This document shows, piece by piece, positions 25,163 through 35,350 of a stretch of 64,000 bases of DNA. The first letter of the stretch is position 1; each line of letters starts with the position of its first letter. The stretch is from positions 1 to 64,000 of the forward strand of contig DATHVN010000090.1 in NCBI GenBank assembly GCA_035461305.1. The letters are read 5' to 3'. Position numbers and translations under genes: made by a program. This stretch comes from Euzebyales bacterium (GTDB lineage Bacteria; Actinomycetota; Nitriliruptoria; Euzebyales; JAHELV01). The notes under the pieces are model-generated. The model had not been told where the DNA came from. It searched no databases and was given only the letters and a program-made list of their open reading frames with translations.

Positions 25163-26112
25163 GTCGCTCCGTCGATGGCCGCTGGAGGCCACGCGTCGGC
25201 GCCGACGCGTCGCGCGATGCCGTCGAGCAGGTCGGCGACCCGGACCTCGACCGCGTCGAAGCCGAACCGCGCCAGCAGGCGGCTGAGCAGCAGCGCACCC
25301 GCCACAATGACGTCCTCGCGGCCGGGGACGACGGGAGGCAGTGCCAGGCGCTGCGCGGCCGGCACCCAGGCCAGGTCCTCGATGACCTGCGCGACGTCGA
25401 CGGACGACAGGACGGTGCCGTCGACCGCGTCGACGTCGGGAGCCGTCGCGCCGACCGCCACCGCGGCCACGGTCAGGGCGGTGCCCGCCACCGCGATCTG
25501 CGGGTGGCACCCGACGGCCGTGAACGCGTCGTCCTGGCGGGCGAGCACATCGTCGATCCCGTTCACCAGCGCCGCGTACTCGGCCACCGACGGCGGGTCG
25601 CCGTGCAGGTGTCGCTCGCGCAGGCGGACGCTGCCCACCTGCATGCTGACCCATCGGTCGACCCTGCCGTCGCCGCTGATCAGCTCGGTCGACCCACCGC
25701 CGATGTCACACACCACCCGGCGCCCGCTGGTTCCGGCCGTGGCCCCCTCGAAGGTCAGAGCCGCCTCCTGCGCACCGGTCAGGACCGTGACGTCGGCGCC
25801 CGTGATGTCGCGCACGGTGGTGAGGAACACCGCGGCGTCGGTCGCGTCGCGCACCGCACTGGTCGCTGTCATCGCGACGCGCACCGCCCCGGCGTCGCGC
25901 CACTGCCGGGCGTAATCGGCCAGCACGTCACCGACCCTGGTGATCGCGGCCTCAGACAGGCGTCCGGACGCGTCGACGCCAGCGCCCAGCCGTGTGAGCG
26001 CGGTTCGCCGCACGAGCGGATCCACGCCGCGGCCGTCGACGTGGGCGAGCAGCAGGCGCGTCGAGTTGGTACCGCAGTCGACGGCGGCCACGACGCGACG
26101 GTCAGCCGTCAT
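25159..26112 (-). CDS. ppx: Ppx/GppA family exopolyphosphatase
   Basis: The 317-residue protein has the ASKHA ATPase pattern: VVAAVDCGTNSTRLLLA (phosphate 1), AMTATSAVRDATDAAVFL and RRVVCDIGGGSTELISG (phosphate 2). It is of the short single-fold Ppx type found in actinobacteria and should split polyphosphate or pppGpp. The ATG at 26112 lies inside the end of the DUF501 gene (11-base overlap), and its stop overlaps the NUDIX-YjeF start. The eno-ftsB-DUF501-ppx order is a common actinobacterial arrangement. Confidence 0.92.
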   Translation of the reverse strand: MTADRRVVAAVDCGTNSTRLLLAHVDGRGVDPLVRRTALTRLGAGVDASGRLSEAAITRVGDVLADYARQWRDAGAVRVAMTATSAVRDATDAAVFLTTVRDITGADVTVLTGAQEAALTFEGATAGTSGRRVVCDIGGGSTELISGDGRVDRWVSMQVGSVRLRERHLHGDPPSVAEYAALVNGIDDVLARQDDAFTAVGCHPQIAVAGTALTVAAVAVGATAPDVDAVDGTVLSSVDVAQVIEDLAWVPAAQRLALPPVVPGREDVIVAGALLLSRLLARFGFDAVEVRVADLLDGIARRVGADAWPPAAIDGAT

Positions 26113-26656
26113 CGGCGTCGTCGCCAACGCACGGACCGGGACACGGCATCGGCTCGTTCTGACGCGCAGCCCATGCTCCGACCGGGTTGTCCTGGGTCGC
26201 GAGGTGGTGTGCGTACAGCGCGTGCAGGCACTTGACCCTGCCGGGCATGCCGCCCGCACTGGGATCACCAGGGACTCGGGGTCCGAGCTCGCTGCGGAAC
26301 GCCACGTAACGTTCGTGTGCCGCACGGTACGCGTCAGCGAGCACCTCGTCCTCTCCGAGCTGGGCGGTGAGGTCGCGCATGATCCCGCTGGCCTCGAGCC
26401 GCCCCATGGCCCGGCTCGCCAGCGGACAACTGAGCCAGAACACCGTCGGAAACGGCGTGCCGTCGTCGAGCTGCGGATCGACCCGCAGCACGGCGGGCAG
26501 GCCCCACGCGCACCGCACCGCGGTGGCCGACCGGCCCCGCAGCGGACGGCCGATCATGCGCGCCGCCAACTCGGCTTCTTCGGGGTCCATGGGTGCACGG
26601 GCCAGCTGCGCCGCGTACGACGCGTCGTCGGCCGGGCGGAGGGCGTCAGGGATCAT
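26102..26656 (-). CDS. DUF501 domain protein
   Basis: The 184-residue protein matches DUF501 in its core (MIGRPLRGRSATAVRCAWGL, PFPTVFWLSCPLASRAMGRL, VKCLHALYAHHLATQDNPVG). Conserved cysteines and histidines suggest metal binding, but the family has no known role. ATG 26656 overlaps the GNAT stop by four bases (ATGA). It sits between ftsB-like/GNAT and ppx, its usual place in actinobacteria. Confidence 0.9.
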   Translation of the reverse strand: MIPDALRPADDASYAAQLARAPMDPEEAELAARMIGRPLRGRSATAVRCAWGLPAVLRVDPQLDDGTPFPTVFWLSCPLASRAMGRLEASGIMRDLTAQLGEDEVLADAYRAAHERYVAFRSELGPRVPGDPSAGGMPGRVKCLHALYAHHLATQDNPVGAWAARQNEPMPCPGPCVGDDADDG

Positions 26657-27141
26657 CCGGACCACCCGTCGCCACCCGGGTCCCGTCGCATCGGGACGTG
26701 GGCGATGCCGTCCTCTACGAAGGCGGGGCCGTCGACGACGAAGCCGCGCCGACCGTACCAGCCGGTCAGGCGCGCCTGCACCGCAGCGACCACCGCGCCC
26801 GGCGCGGCCTCAACGGCGTGGCGGACCAGACAGTCCGCGAGGCCCTGCCCGCGCAGCTCCGGTGCGGTCACGACGCGCCCGATCCGCGTGACGTCGCCGC
26901 CCTCGTCGAGCGTCCGGACGTAGGCGCCCACCGCACCGTCGCCGCCGGCGATCCACAGGTGCCGCGTCGTCGGCTCGGTGTCACGTCCGTCAATGTCACG
27001 ATAGGTGCACCGCTGCTCGACCACGAACACGTCCGAGCGCAGCCTCAGGATCGCGTACAGGGTCGCGACGTCCAGCTCGGCGAACGTCGCGGACCGCACC
27101 ACCGTGTCGGCGGTCACCGGATCGCGCGCCGATCGTCTCAT
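26653..27141 (-). CDS. GNAT acetyltransferase, ElaA-like
   Basis: The 162-residue protein shows the ElaA start (TLYAILRLRSDVFVVEQRCT, YRDIDGRDTEPTTRHLWI) and the acetyl-CoA motif IGRVVTAPELRGQGLADCLV near 88-107. It should acetylate a small amine; the acceptor is unknown. It begins eight bases after the ftsB-like stop and its own stop overlaps DUF501, so it is embedded in this operon. GNATs are not a fixed part of the eno-ppx cluster in other actinobacteria, so it may be an insertion that kept coupling. Confidence 0.87.
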   Translation of the reverse strand: MRRSARDPVTADTVVRSATFAELDVATLYAILRLRSDVFVVEQRCTYRDIDGRDTEPTTRHLWIAGGDGAVGAYVRTLDEGGDVTRIGRVVTAPELRGQGLADCLVRHAVEAAPGAVVAAVQARLTGWYGRRGFVVDGPAFVEDGIAHVPMRRDPGGDGWSG

Positions 27142-27148
27142 CGTCCGG

Positions 27149-27595
27149 TCACGAGGGCAGCATGTCGACGACCGCGTCGAGCAGCCATCGGTACCACGCG
27201 CGGTGTCCGGCGCTGTCCGGTGGCTCGCCGTCGGTGCGCAGTTCGTCCTCGGGCGTCACGACCACGTAGGCCGATTCGCCGCGCCGCACGAGGCCGAACC
27301 GGCTGCGCGCCAGCAGCTCGATGTGCTGGCGGTCCTGCAGCCCGGCCTTGCGGTGCTCGAGATCGGTGATGCTGGCGGTCAGCTGCGCCCTCGTGGCGCG
27401 CAGATACTCGACGCGCTGGGTGGCGGCGTCCAGGCTGCGGATCGGGGCCGCGGCCATGAAGCCGAGCAGGGCGAGCAGCGCCACCAGCCCGAGCACGAAC
27501 CGCCGAGACGCGCTGACGGCGGCGACCAGCCGACGGCCCGCCGCCAGCGCGTGGCCGCGTGCCCGGTCGATGATGGAGCGGAGGGAAGAAGCCAT
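27149..27595 (-). CDS. ftsB: Septum formation initiator (FtsB/DivIC family)
   Basis: ATG 27595 with AGGAGCG upstream gives 148 residues. A basic N-terminus is followed by one membrane helix (FVLGLVALLALLGFMAAAP, about 33-51) and a coiled coil (about 58-90, VEYLRATRAQLTASITDLEH). The FtsB/DivIC end (ELLARSRFGLVRRGESAYVV) follows. The protein bridges FtsL and FtsQ in the divisome on the outer membrane face. It is located directly downstream of eno, as in most actinobacteria. The N-terminal cytoplasmic part of about 30 residues is longer than in E. coli FtsB. Confidence 0.88.
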   Translation of the reverse strand: MASSLRSIIDRARGHALAAGRRLVAAVSASRRFVLGLVALLALLGFMAAAPIRSLDAATQRVEYLRATRAQLTASITDLEHRKAGLQDRQHIELLARSRFGLVRRGESAYVVVTPEDELRTDGEPPDSAGHRAWYRWLLDAVVDMLPS

Positions 27596-27638
27596 GAGGC
27601 CGCGCTCCTGTCGGTTTCTGTCCGGCGGAGCCTCCCCG

Positions 27639-27700
27639 GACCGTTGGAAGTCGAGCGTCAGCGAGACGACCAGGGCTCGTGGAACCAGGCTCCGCGAAGT
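27639..27700 (+). repeat. Two-block dispersed repeat, copy 1
   Basis: Block B (27639-27672, core GTCGAGCGTCAGCG) and block A (27676-27700, core CGTGGAACCAGGCT) lie three bases apart between eno and the ftsB-like gene. Both blocks recur near 42.5 kb, where A keeps its orientation and B is inverted. Block A contains CGCGAAG, part of a small palindrome in the other copy. No terminal repeats or gene are present. Confidence 0.7.
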
Positions 27701-27704
27701 GTTC

Positions 27705-29081
<1,377 letters not shown>

Positions 29082-30230
29082 CTAGTAGAGGAACATCGGC
29101 TTGCCACTGACGTGCCGGACCTTTGGCTGATACTGCTCCACGTCGTACAGCGCGTCGACGTCGACGCGCTTCGCGCCCTCGCCGGTCACCCCGATGGGCA
29201 CGTTTGTGTAGGTCCCGCTGCGCAGCGCGACGAGACGTCCGCGCGAGCCCTCGACGGCCAGGTCGGCCGCCATCACCGCGTAGTTGGTCGCCACCATGAG
29301 GTCCAGCGAGTCCGGGGCACCGGATCGCATCAGGTAGCCCAGCGTCTGCGCCACGATGTCCTCACCGGTGTGGGCCTTGATCTCGGCGCCCAGCACTTCG
29401 CCGATGCCCCCGAGCTTGCGGTGCCCGTACGCGTCCGCCTCGCCGGAGACCAGCATCTGGCCGCCCTTGATCGTGGCGCCCTCCGACACCGTGACCATCG
29501 CGTAGTTGCTCGGGTTCGCACGCTTGTCGGTCATGAGGAGCTGCGAGAGCCTGTCGACATCCACCGGCACCTCCGAGATCACGGCGCGGTCGACGCCGGC
29601 CAGGTAGGCCGAGACCAGCGAGGTCTCACCCGAGTAGCGTCCGAACAGCTCGACGACAGCGATGCGCTCGTGCGAGCCGGTAGACGTGCGCAGCGAGTGG
29701 ATGAACTGCACGCTGCGCGTGACCGCCGTGGAGAAGCCGATGCAGTAGTCGGTGCCGTGGACGTCGTTGTCCATCGTCTTGGGGATCGCGACGACCGGCA
29801 CCCCCTCCTTGTGCATGCGCACCGCATAGGACAGCGTGTCGTCGCCTCCGATCGGGATGAGCGCGTCGATGCCGAGGCTCTCGATGACCGACAGCACGTG
29901 AGGCGTGAAGTCGAACGGACCGTCGCCGTCGGCCTGACCGGCCAGGAACGTCGGGACCTCCTTCGGTCGCACCCGGCCCGGGTTGGTCCGCGACGTATGC
30001 AGGAAGGTGCCGCCGGAGCGATCGACGCGCCGCACCACGTTGCGGTCCAGCGGCAGTGTGCTGTCCTTGATCGACATCGGATCGTCGGGCTGACACGCGA
30101 GCAGCCCGCCCCAGCCACGCCGGATGCCGAGCACCTCGTGGCCGTCGTCGATCACGCGGTTGACCACCGCCTTGATGCATGGGTTCAACCCTGGAACGTC
30201 CCCCCCACCCGTGAGGATCCCGATCCGCAT
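29082..30230 (-). CDS. 6-phosphofructokinase, PPi-dependent type by motif
   Basis: The 382-residue protein starts [20 protein letters not shown]. The donor-specificity sites read GGDD (128-131) and PKTMDND (150-156). In the PFK family, Asp after GGD and Lys before T-x-DND indicate use of pyrophosphate, while ATP enzymes have GGDGS and PGTIDND. So it is probably a reversible PPi-dependent phosphofructokinase, as in Amycolatopsis. It lies 84 bases upstream of eno on the same strand. Substrate residues (SGETSLVSA region, [12 protein letters not shown]) are present. A second PFK of ATP type is 1.2 kb away. Confidence 0.9.
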   Translation of the reverse strand: MRIGILTGGGDVPGLNPCIKAVVNRVIDDGHEVLGIRRGWGGLLACQPDDPMSIKDSTLPLDRNVVRRVDRSGGTFLHTSRTNPGRVRPKEVPTFLAGQADGDGPFDFTPHVLSVIESLGIDALIPIGGDDTLSYAVRMHKEGVPVVAIPKTMDNDVHGTDYCIGFSTAVTRSVQFIHSLRTSTGSHERIAVVELFGRYSGETSLVSAYLAGVDRAVISEVPVDVDRLSQLLMTDKRANPSNYAMVTVSEGATIKGGQMLVSGEADAYGHRKLGGIGEVLGAEIKAHTGEDIVAQTLGYLMRSGAPDSLDLMVATNYAVMAADLAVEGSRGRLVALRSGTYTNVPIGVTGEGAKRVDVDALYDVEQYQPKVRHVSGKPMFLY

Positions 30231-30362
30231 GCCACCGTCCTTCGTCTGAGTCGTCTCGCGCGTCCGCTCGGTCGTGCACGCTACACCGCGCCGCCGTCGG
30301 GGCCGACCCTCGGCGTCGCGGCCACACCGCTGGCCGCCTCGCGGTACCGCTACGGTGGCTGT

Positions 30363-31382
30363 GTGACAGCCATCGACTGGTTGGGTGGACCGAGGCCGGT
30401 GCAACCGGTGACCGCTGTCGCCGCAACCGTACCCAACGGGGTGCCCGTCCTACGCGATGGGATCCAGACGATCATGCGACGGGTGTTCGGCGCCCGCCGC
30501 CCCAGCCCTCCGGGTGACCATGACCCGGGCCTGTGCGGGCCAGGGTCGCCGTCGTGGACGATCATCGCCGAGCCCGCGGCGATCGCCGGTGGCGTCCGTG
30601 CCCTGCTGCTCCAGACGCTGCACCCGCTCGCGATGGCGGGTATCGCGAGCCACTCGCGTTACCGCGAGGACCCGCTGGCGCGGCTGCAGTCGACGTCGCG
30701 CTGGGTGACCACGTCGACCTTCGGCACGACCGCCGAGGTCCTCGGCGCGGCACAGGCCGTGCGCCGGGCCCACCGTGTGGTCCGGGGCACGGCGCCGGAC
30801 GGCCGCCCCTACCGCGCAGGCGACCCTGCGCTGCTCGGGTGGGTGTCGATGGCCCTGACGTCGTCGTTCCTCACCGCCGACCGCCTGTGGTCGCCCGACC
30901 CGGTGGGGTCCGACGCGGCGGACCGGTTCGTGGCCGAGCAGTCGCGGATGGCAGCCCTGCTCGACGAGCGGGTGCCGCTGGCGCCGTTGCTGCGCGCCCC
31001 CGACGCAGCCGACCTGCTGCGTGCCGGTGACGTCGATCTGCCCCTGCTCGACGAGCTGCCGCGGACGGTGGCCGAGCTGACGACCGCACTGGACGACATC
31101 GCGCCGGAGCTGGCGGTCGGTGTGCAGGCCCGCGACGCGGTGCGCTTCCTGCGCTGGCCACCCCTTGCACCCGCTCTCCGCGCCGCCTACCTGCCGCTGT
31201 TCGCCGGTGCCGCCGGCTCGCTGCCGGGCGTCCACCGCAGGATGCTGCACCTGTCGGCGGGCCGGCTCGCGGCGCGCGTGGCTGTCGCCAACGCCGGTAA
31301 CCTTCTCGGCGTGCTGCGCTCTGCGGTGGGCCGCTCCCCGGCCTACACGTTCGCGACGGCGCGGGTGACGACGGCCGCCTGA
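30363..31382 (+). CDS. DUF2236 oxygenase-like protein
   Basis: GTG 30363 opens a 339-residue protein with the DUF2236 core ([20 protein letters not shown], then [20 protein letters not shown]). This family includes the latex-clearing protein and fungal MpaB, haem- or metal-dependent oxygenases with conserved His and Arg; His residues are present in [13 protein letters not shown]. The substrate is unknown. No signal peptide or clear transmembrane anchor is visible. It is the only plus-strand gene between two PFK genes. The open frame extends far upstream across eno and pfk, but that part is an antisense shadow. Confidence 0.85.
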   Translation: MTAIDWLGGPRPVQPVTAVAATVPNGVPVLRDGIQTIMRRVFGARRPSPPGDHDPGLCGPGSPSWTIIAEPAAIAGGVRALLLQTLHPLAMAGIASHSRYREDPLARLQSTSRWVTTSTFGTTAEVLGAAQAVRRAHRVVRGTAPDGRPYRAGDPALLGWVSMALTSSFLTADRLWSPDPVGSDAADRFVAEQSRMAALLDERVPLAPLLRAPDAADLLRAGDVDLPLLDELPRTVAELTTALDDIAPELAVGVQARDAVRFLRWPPLAPALRAAYLPLFAGAAGSLPGVHRRMLHLSAGRLAARVAVANAGNLLGVLRSAVGRSPAYTFATARVTTAA

Positions 31383-31425
31383 CCGGACGCGGCGGCGCTC
31401 CCGGTCGGCGACGGATCGGCACGGG

Positions 31426-33660
31426 TCACGGGGCCGTCCCTCCGACCATGACCCGGGCGAGCGGTCGGCGGCGCATCCACCGCTGCTCGAGGGGGCGCTG
31501 GACGCCGGTCTCGACGAGCGTGGGATACGAGGTGAGGTCGGTGAACTGCACCCTGCCGGACTGCAGGCCGATCATGGCCCCCGCGCGTCCCTCCGACTCC
31601 AGCTGCTCGGTGAGGAAGTCGATGCACCTCGCGGTCAGCCGCGTCGCCTGGATGCGGTCGAACGGTGACGGGTCCCCACCCTCCTGGACGTGGCCGAGGA
31701 TGGCCTCGCGGGCGTCGAACAGCTCGCCGCCCTCCTTGGCGAACAGCGCGTGGATGAAGCCGGTCGTGTACACGGGCTCGGCGTTCTCGCCGCGGATCAC
31801 CAGACCGAGGCGCTTGCCGCGGCGGAAGCCGGCCGCGAGGGCACCGACATCGGTCGCGAGATCGGCGAGCGTGATGCCCTCCTCGGGCATGTACACCCGT
31901 TCCGCCCCAGTCGACAGCCCACTCATCAACGCCAGGTAGCCGCAGTCGTGGCCCATGACCTCGACGACGAAGCACCGGCGCGAGGCGACTGCGGACTGCT
32001 TGATCTTGTCGACGTCGCTGACGATGCTGTTGAGCGCGGTGTCGCTGCCGATGCTCAGCTCTGACGCGGGCAGGTCGTTGTTGATCGAGGCCGGCAGGCA
32101 CACGATCGGGATGTCGAGCGCGGCGTGCTGCCGGCGTGCCGTGTGGAGCACGTGCGCGGCCTCGTATCCTGCCCATCCGCCGACCATCAGCAGCGCGTCG
32201 ATCCGGTGCGCCGCAACCTGCTCGGCGATCCGCACGACCGCAGCGCGGTCCGGGACGTAGCGGTTGGTGCCGATCTCGGCACCCCCGTGCGACACCCATC
32301 CACTGACGCTCATCCACTCCATCTCGTTGATGTCGCCGTCGTGCAGCCCTCGGAAGCCGTTGCTGACCGCCAGCATGGTGTGGCCGTGGTTGAGGCCGAG
32401 GCGCACGGCGACCCGGACCGAGGTGTTCATGCCGGGCGACGGTCCCCCGCCGTGGACGACGGCGACGCGGCGTCGACGTCCGGCAGTCGCGGGCGCCCGC
32501 GGGGTGGCCTGCACGAGCGTCCGCAGGATGCCGAACGACTCCCGGAAACTCCCCCCACGCAGCCGCATCGCGATGTCGTAGTCCTGCTTGTCGATGAGGT
32601 CGGCGACGGCATGGGTCCGCTCGACGCAGTCCATCAGCGGCGAGCTGATGACCTGGTGCTCCCGGATGCCGATGAGCTGCGCCGGTGCGCCCGGCGCGTC
32701 CCTGAGCAGCTGCTCGACGGCCGCGTACCCGAGCAGCGTGCTCAGGTAGCGGTCGAACGCGCTCGGCGCGCCGCCGCGCTGGACGTGGCCCAGGATCGTG
32801 ATCCGCACGTCCTCGCCAAGTGTGTCCTCGAGGATCCGCTTGACATCGTTGGCGGTGATCGGGTTGCCTTGGCGGTCCTGCGCGCCCTCGGCGACCATGA
32901 CGACGTTCTGCCGCCTGCCGATGCGACGTCCGGCCCGCAGCGCCGCGCACATGACGTCGGCCCAGTCGTCGGTGTCCGGCGGATGCTCGGGGATGAGGAC
33001 CCAGTTGGCGCCGGTCGCCAGCGACGCCATCAGCGCCAGGTAGCCGCAGTGGCGCCCCATCACCTCCACCACGAAGGTGCGCTGGTGGCTAGACGCGGTG
33101 CTGTGGAGGGCGTCCAGCGCCTCGGTGATGCGGTGCAGCGCGCTGTCGGCGCCGATCGTCATGTCCGTGCCGAACATGTCGTTGTCGATGGAGCCGACGA
33201 GCCCGACCAGGCGCAGGAACGGATGCGCGTCGGCCAGATCGGCGTCGGCCTGCCCCGCGTCGACGAGCTCTGACAGCAGGCCCGGCCATTCCTCACGGAA
33301 CAGGTTGGCGCCTGTCAGGCTGCCGTCTCCTCCGATCACCACGAGCGCGTCGATGCCGTGCTCGAGCAGGTTGCGTGCCGCGTGCAGCCGACCCTGTCGC
33401 TCACGGAACTCGGCGGACCTCGCCGTGCCGATCACCGTGCCGCCGCGGTGCAGGATGCCACCGACGTCTGACGATGCGAAACGCTTGATGGCGGGACCGC
33501 CGTCCACCAGACCGCGGTACCCCTCGTAGATCGCGTACACGTCGACCCCGTGGTGCAGTGCCGTGCGGACCACCGCGCGCACGGCTGGGTTCATCCCCTG
33601 CGCGTCGCCGCCACTGGTGAGCACGGCGATCCGCGTCGGGGGCCCTGCAGCCTCGCTCAT
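31426..33660 (-). CDS. Fused two-domain 6-phosphofructokinase, ATP type (eukaryote-like)
   Basis: The 744-residue protein is two PFK folds in tandem. The first half (about 8-385) is catalytic: TSGGDAQGMN, GGDGS (110-114) and GSIDND (156-161), the ATP-type signatures. The second half (about 395-735) keeps the fold (VAVVHGGGPSPGMNTSVRVA, LPASINNDLPASELSIGSDT) but reads VGGWAG at the donor site. This matches the allosteric half of eukaryotic PFK, where effectors bind. So this looks like a fused PFK with one catalytic and one regulatory half, a form rare in bacteria. The ATG at 33660 is preceded by GGGAGGAG. It is convergent with DUF2236. Confidence 0.92.
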   Translation of the reverse strand: MSEAAGPPTRIAVLTSGGDAQGMNPAVRAVVRTALHHGVDVYAIYEGYRGLVDGGPAIKRFASSDVGGILHRGGTVIGTARSAEFRERQGRLHAARNLLEHGIDALVVIGGDGSLTGANLFREEWPGLLSELVDAGQADADLADAHPFLRLVGLVGSIDNDMFGTDMTIGADSALHRITEALDALHSTASSHQRTFVVEVMGRHCGYLALMASLATGANWVLIPEHPPDTDDWADVMCAALRAGRRIGRRQNVVMVAEGAQDRQGNPITANDVKRILEDTLGEDVRITILGHVQRGGAPSAFDRYLSTLLGYAAVEQLLRDAPGAPAQLIGIREHQVISSPLMDCVERTHAVADLIDKQDYDIAMRLRGGSFRESFGILRTLVQATPRAPATAGRRRRVAVVHGGGPSPGMNTSVRVAVRLGLNHGHTMLAVSNGFRGLHDGDINEMEWMSVSGWVSHGGAEIGTNRYVPDRAAVVRIAEQVAAHRIDALLMVGGWAGYEAAHVLHTARRQHAALDIPIVCLPASINNDLPASELSIGSDTALNSIVSDVDKIKQSAVASRRCFVVEVMGHDCGYLALMSGLSTGAERVYMPEEGITLADLATDVGALAAGFRRGKRLGLVIRGENAEPVYTTGFIHALFAKEGGELFDAREAILGHVQEGGDPSPFDRIQATRLTARCIDFLTEQLESEGRAGAMIGLQSGRVQFTDLTSYPTLVETGVQRPLEQRWMRRRPLARVMVGGTAP

Positions 33661-34069
33661 GATCTCCTCCCGGTCCTGCCGTCAGGGACGGTGCTCAGTT
33701 GGGGGTACGATCGCACAGCTCCGCGTCGCCCGCGCCGCGCTGGGGTCTTCGTACCCGAGGTGCCGACGCGCCACCCACCGAGCCGGACGCCGCGTGCGCC
33801 AGCGCATCCCCGGCTCGCCCCACGGGCACGGGTTCAGGGCATGCGGAAGCATCCCGCTGACGCTGTCGGCACAAGCGTCACTCCCCTCGGGATGGACGAT
33901 CCGCCGGCGGCGCCCGGCGGTGCCTGGCCAAACGCCGTGCCACTCGTCCGCCCTGCGCCGCGTCGTTCGACCGTGGACACTTCCCGCGGTCGGTCGACAG
34001 GGGCGGCGGCGACCGCGTGGAACGCGACGCGGCCACCGACCGATCACGCACGACGACACCGAGGAGGAG
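33661..34069. other. Intergenic stretch without a supported gene
   Basis: This 409-base gap lies between the divergently placed fused PFK and the damaged dienelactone hydrolase. The open frames in it have no convincing start, ribosome site or protein-like composition. It should hold the promoters of both neighbours, but I cannot point to one with confidence. Confidence 0.5.
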
Positions 34070-34789
34070 ATGGCCACCAGCGACGTGACGGTCGCCGCGG
34101 GCACCGAGGTCGTGCCCGTCCACCTCGCCACACCGCCGGGCACCGGGCCGTGGCGCGGGGTCGTGCATCCACGACGCGCTGGGCATGACGACGGACCGGC
34201 GCAACCAGGCGGGCTGGCTGGCGGACGCCGGATACCTCGCGGCCGCCCCGGACCTGTACCACCGCGGTGGGCGGCTGCGGTGCATGTTCGCGACGATCCG
34301 GGACGCTGCCCGCCGTTCCGGTCCCGCCTTCGACGACCTCGACGCCGTCCGGTCATGGCTGGCAGCGCGTGACGACTGCACCGACCGGGTCGGTGTGATC
34401 GGGTTCTGCATGGGCGGCGGGTTCGCGCTCCTGCTCGCAGCAGCCCGCGGCTACGACGCCTCGAGCGTGAATTACGGGTCGTGGCTGACGACGCCGAGGA
34501 GCTGCTGCGCGGCGGGTGTCCGATCGTCGGCAGCTTCGGCGCGCGGGACCCCTCCATGGGTGACGGACCTCGGCGGCTGGAGCACGCGCTGACCGTCAAC
34601 GGCGTTGACCACGACATCGCGACCTACCCCCGCGCGGGCCACTCGTTCCTCAACGACCACGATCCCGACGAGATGCCACGCTGGGCGCTGGTGGCCGGTG
34701 CGCTGGCACGGTCGGCGTACCACGAGCCGTCTGCCCGCGACGCACGACGGCGCATCGTCGCGTTCTTCGACGCGCACCTGCGGGAGTGA
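34070..34789 (+). pseudogene. Dienelactone hydrolase family protein, two frameshifts
   Basis: ATG 34070 with GAGGAGG upstream starts an alpha/beta hydrolase ([20 protein letters not shown]). Near 34164 two bases appear to be missing. The next frame gives [27 protein letters not shown] and the nucleophile elbow [12 protein letters not shown] with Cys as expected for dienelactone hydrolases. Near 34478 one base is missing, and the third frame gives [20 protein letters not shown], the catalytic region YPRAGHSFLND, and a stop at 34789. Joined, the product would be about 240 residues, normal for the family. Two indels in one short gene favour decay over chance error. It lies next to gerW in convergent order. 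Confidence 0.78.
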
Positions 34790-34790
34790 G

Positions 34791-35138
34791 TCACGCCGCG
34801 CGTGCGGAGCGCCGGCGCCGCTCCCGCGACACGGCGAGGATGAGGACGATCAGCACGATGTTGCCCCAGACGGCCAGGCGCGTGACGTCGATGGCGGGCC
34901 GCCACGACACCTGTCCATCGCTGATCACGTAGGCGCCGATCGGCCGGCCACCTCCGCCGAAGCCGCCGCCCTCGCCCCTGCCGCCATGCTCGGGGTCATC
35001 GCCGCTGCCGCCACCCGCGCCGGCCCCCACGGCAGCGACGGGGATGACGGTCACACCATCGCGGACGTAGGGCTCACCGAACACCCGCCGCACGTCGATC
35101 GCCTGCTGGACCCGCTCGACCATGTCCTCGAACGCCAT
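34791..35138 (-). CDS. GerW (YtfJ) family protein with C-terminal membrane helix
   Basis: The 115-residue protein matches the GerW/YtfJ pattern (VERVQQAIDVRRVFGEPYVR, GVTVIPVAAVGAGAGGGSG, then GRPIGAYVISDGQVSWRPAI). It ends with one hydrophobic helix (WGNIVLIVLILAVSRERRRR). The family is best known from spore formers, but it is common in actinobacteria that do not sporulate, and its role there is unknown. ATG 35138 is chosen for AGGTGA eight bases upstream; GTG 35147 is possible. It is convergent with the broken hydrolase, stop to stop within two bases. Confidence 0.82.
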   Translation of the reverse strand: MAFEDMVERVQQAIDVRRVFGEPYVRDGVTVIPVAAVGAGAGGGSGDDPEHGGRGEGGGFGGGGRPIGAYVISDGQVSWRPAIDVTRLAVWGNIVLIVLILAVSRERRRRSARAA

Positions 35139-35350
35139 GCCGGTCACCTCACTGGAACGACCACCCGCACGGAGTATCGATCGGTGCGCACCTGGCGCGC
35201 AGGGGCGAACGTCACCCTCAGTCAGGACCATCGGGGCCGCCGGTCGGCACCGGGGGAGCCGCACGCCGACCGGCGGGACCCGGCATACAGTGGTGGATTG
35301 CCGCCTCGGCCCGCGCCGCCATCCTCTCCCGGAAGGTCGCTTCCGCACGC

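Noticed and set aside
33682-34617. Minus-strand gene in the gap before the dienelactone hydrolase
   Set aside because: The open frame is Arg/Ser/Pro-rich and overlaps the hydrolase. No motif or start site supports it.
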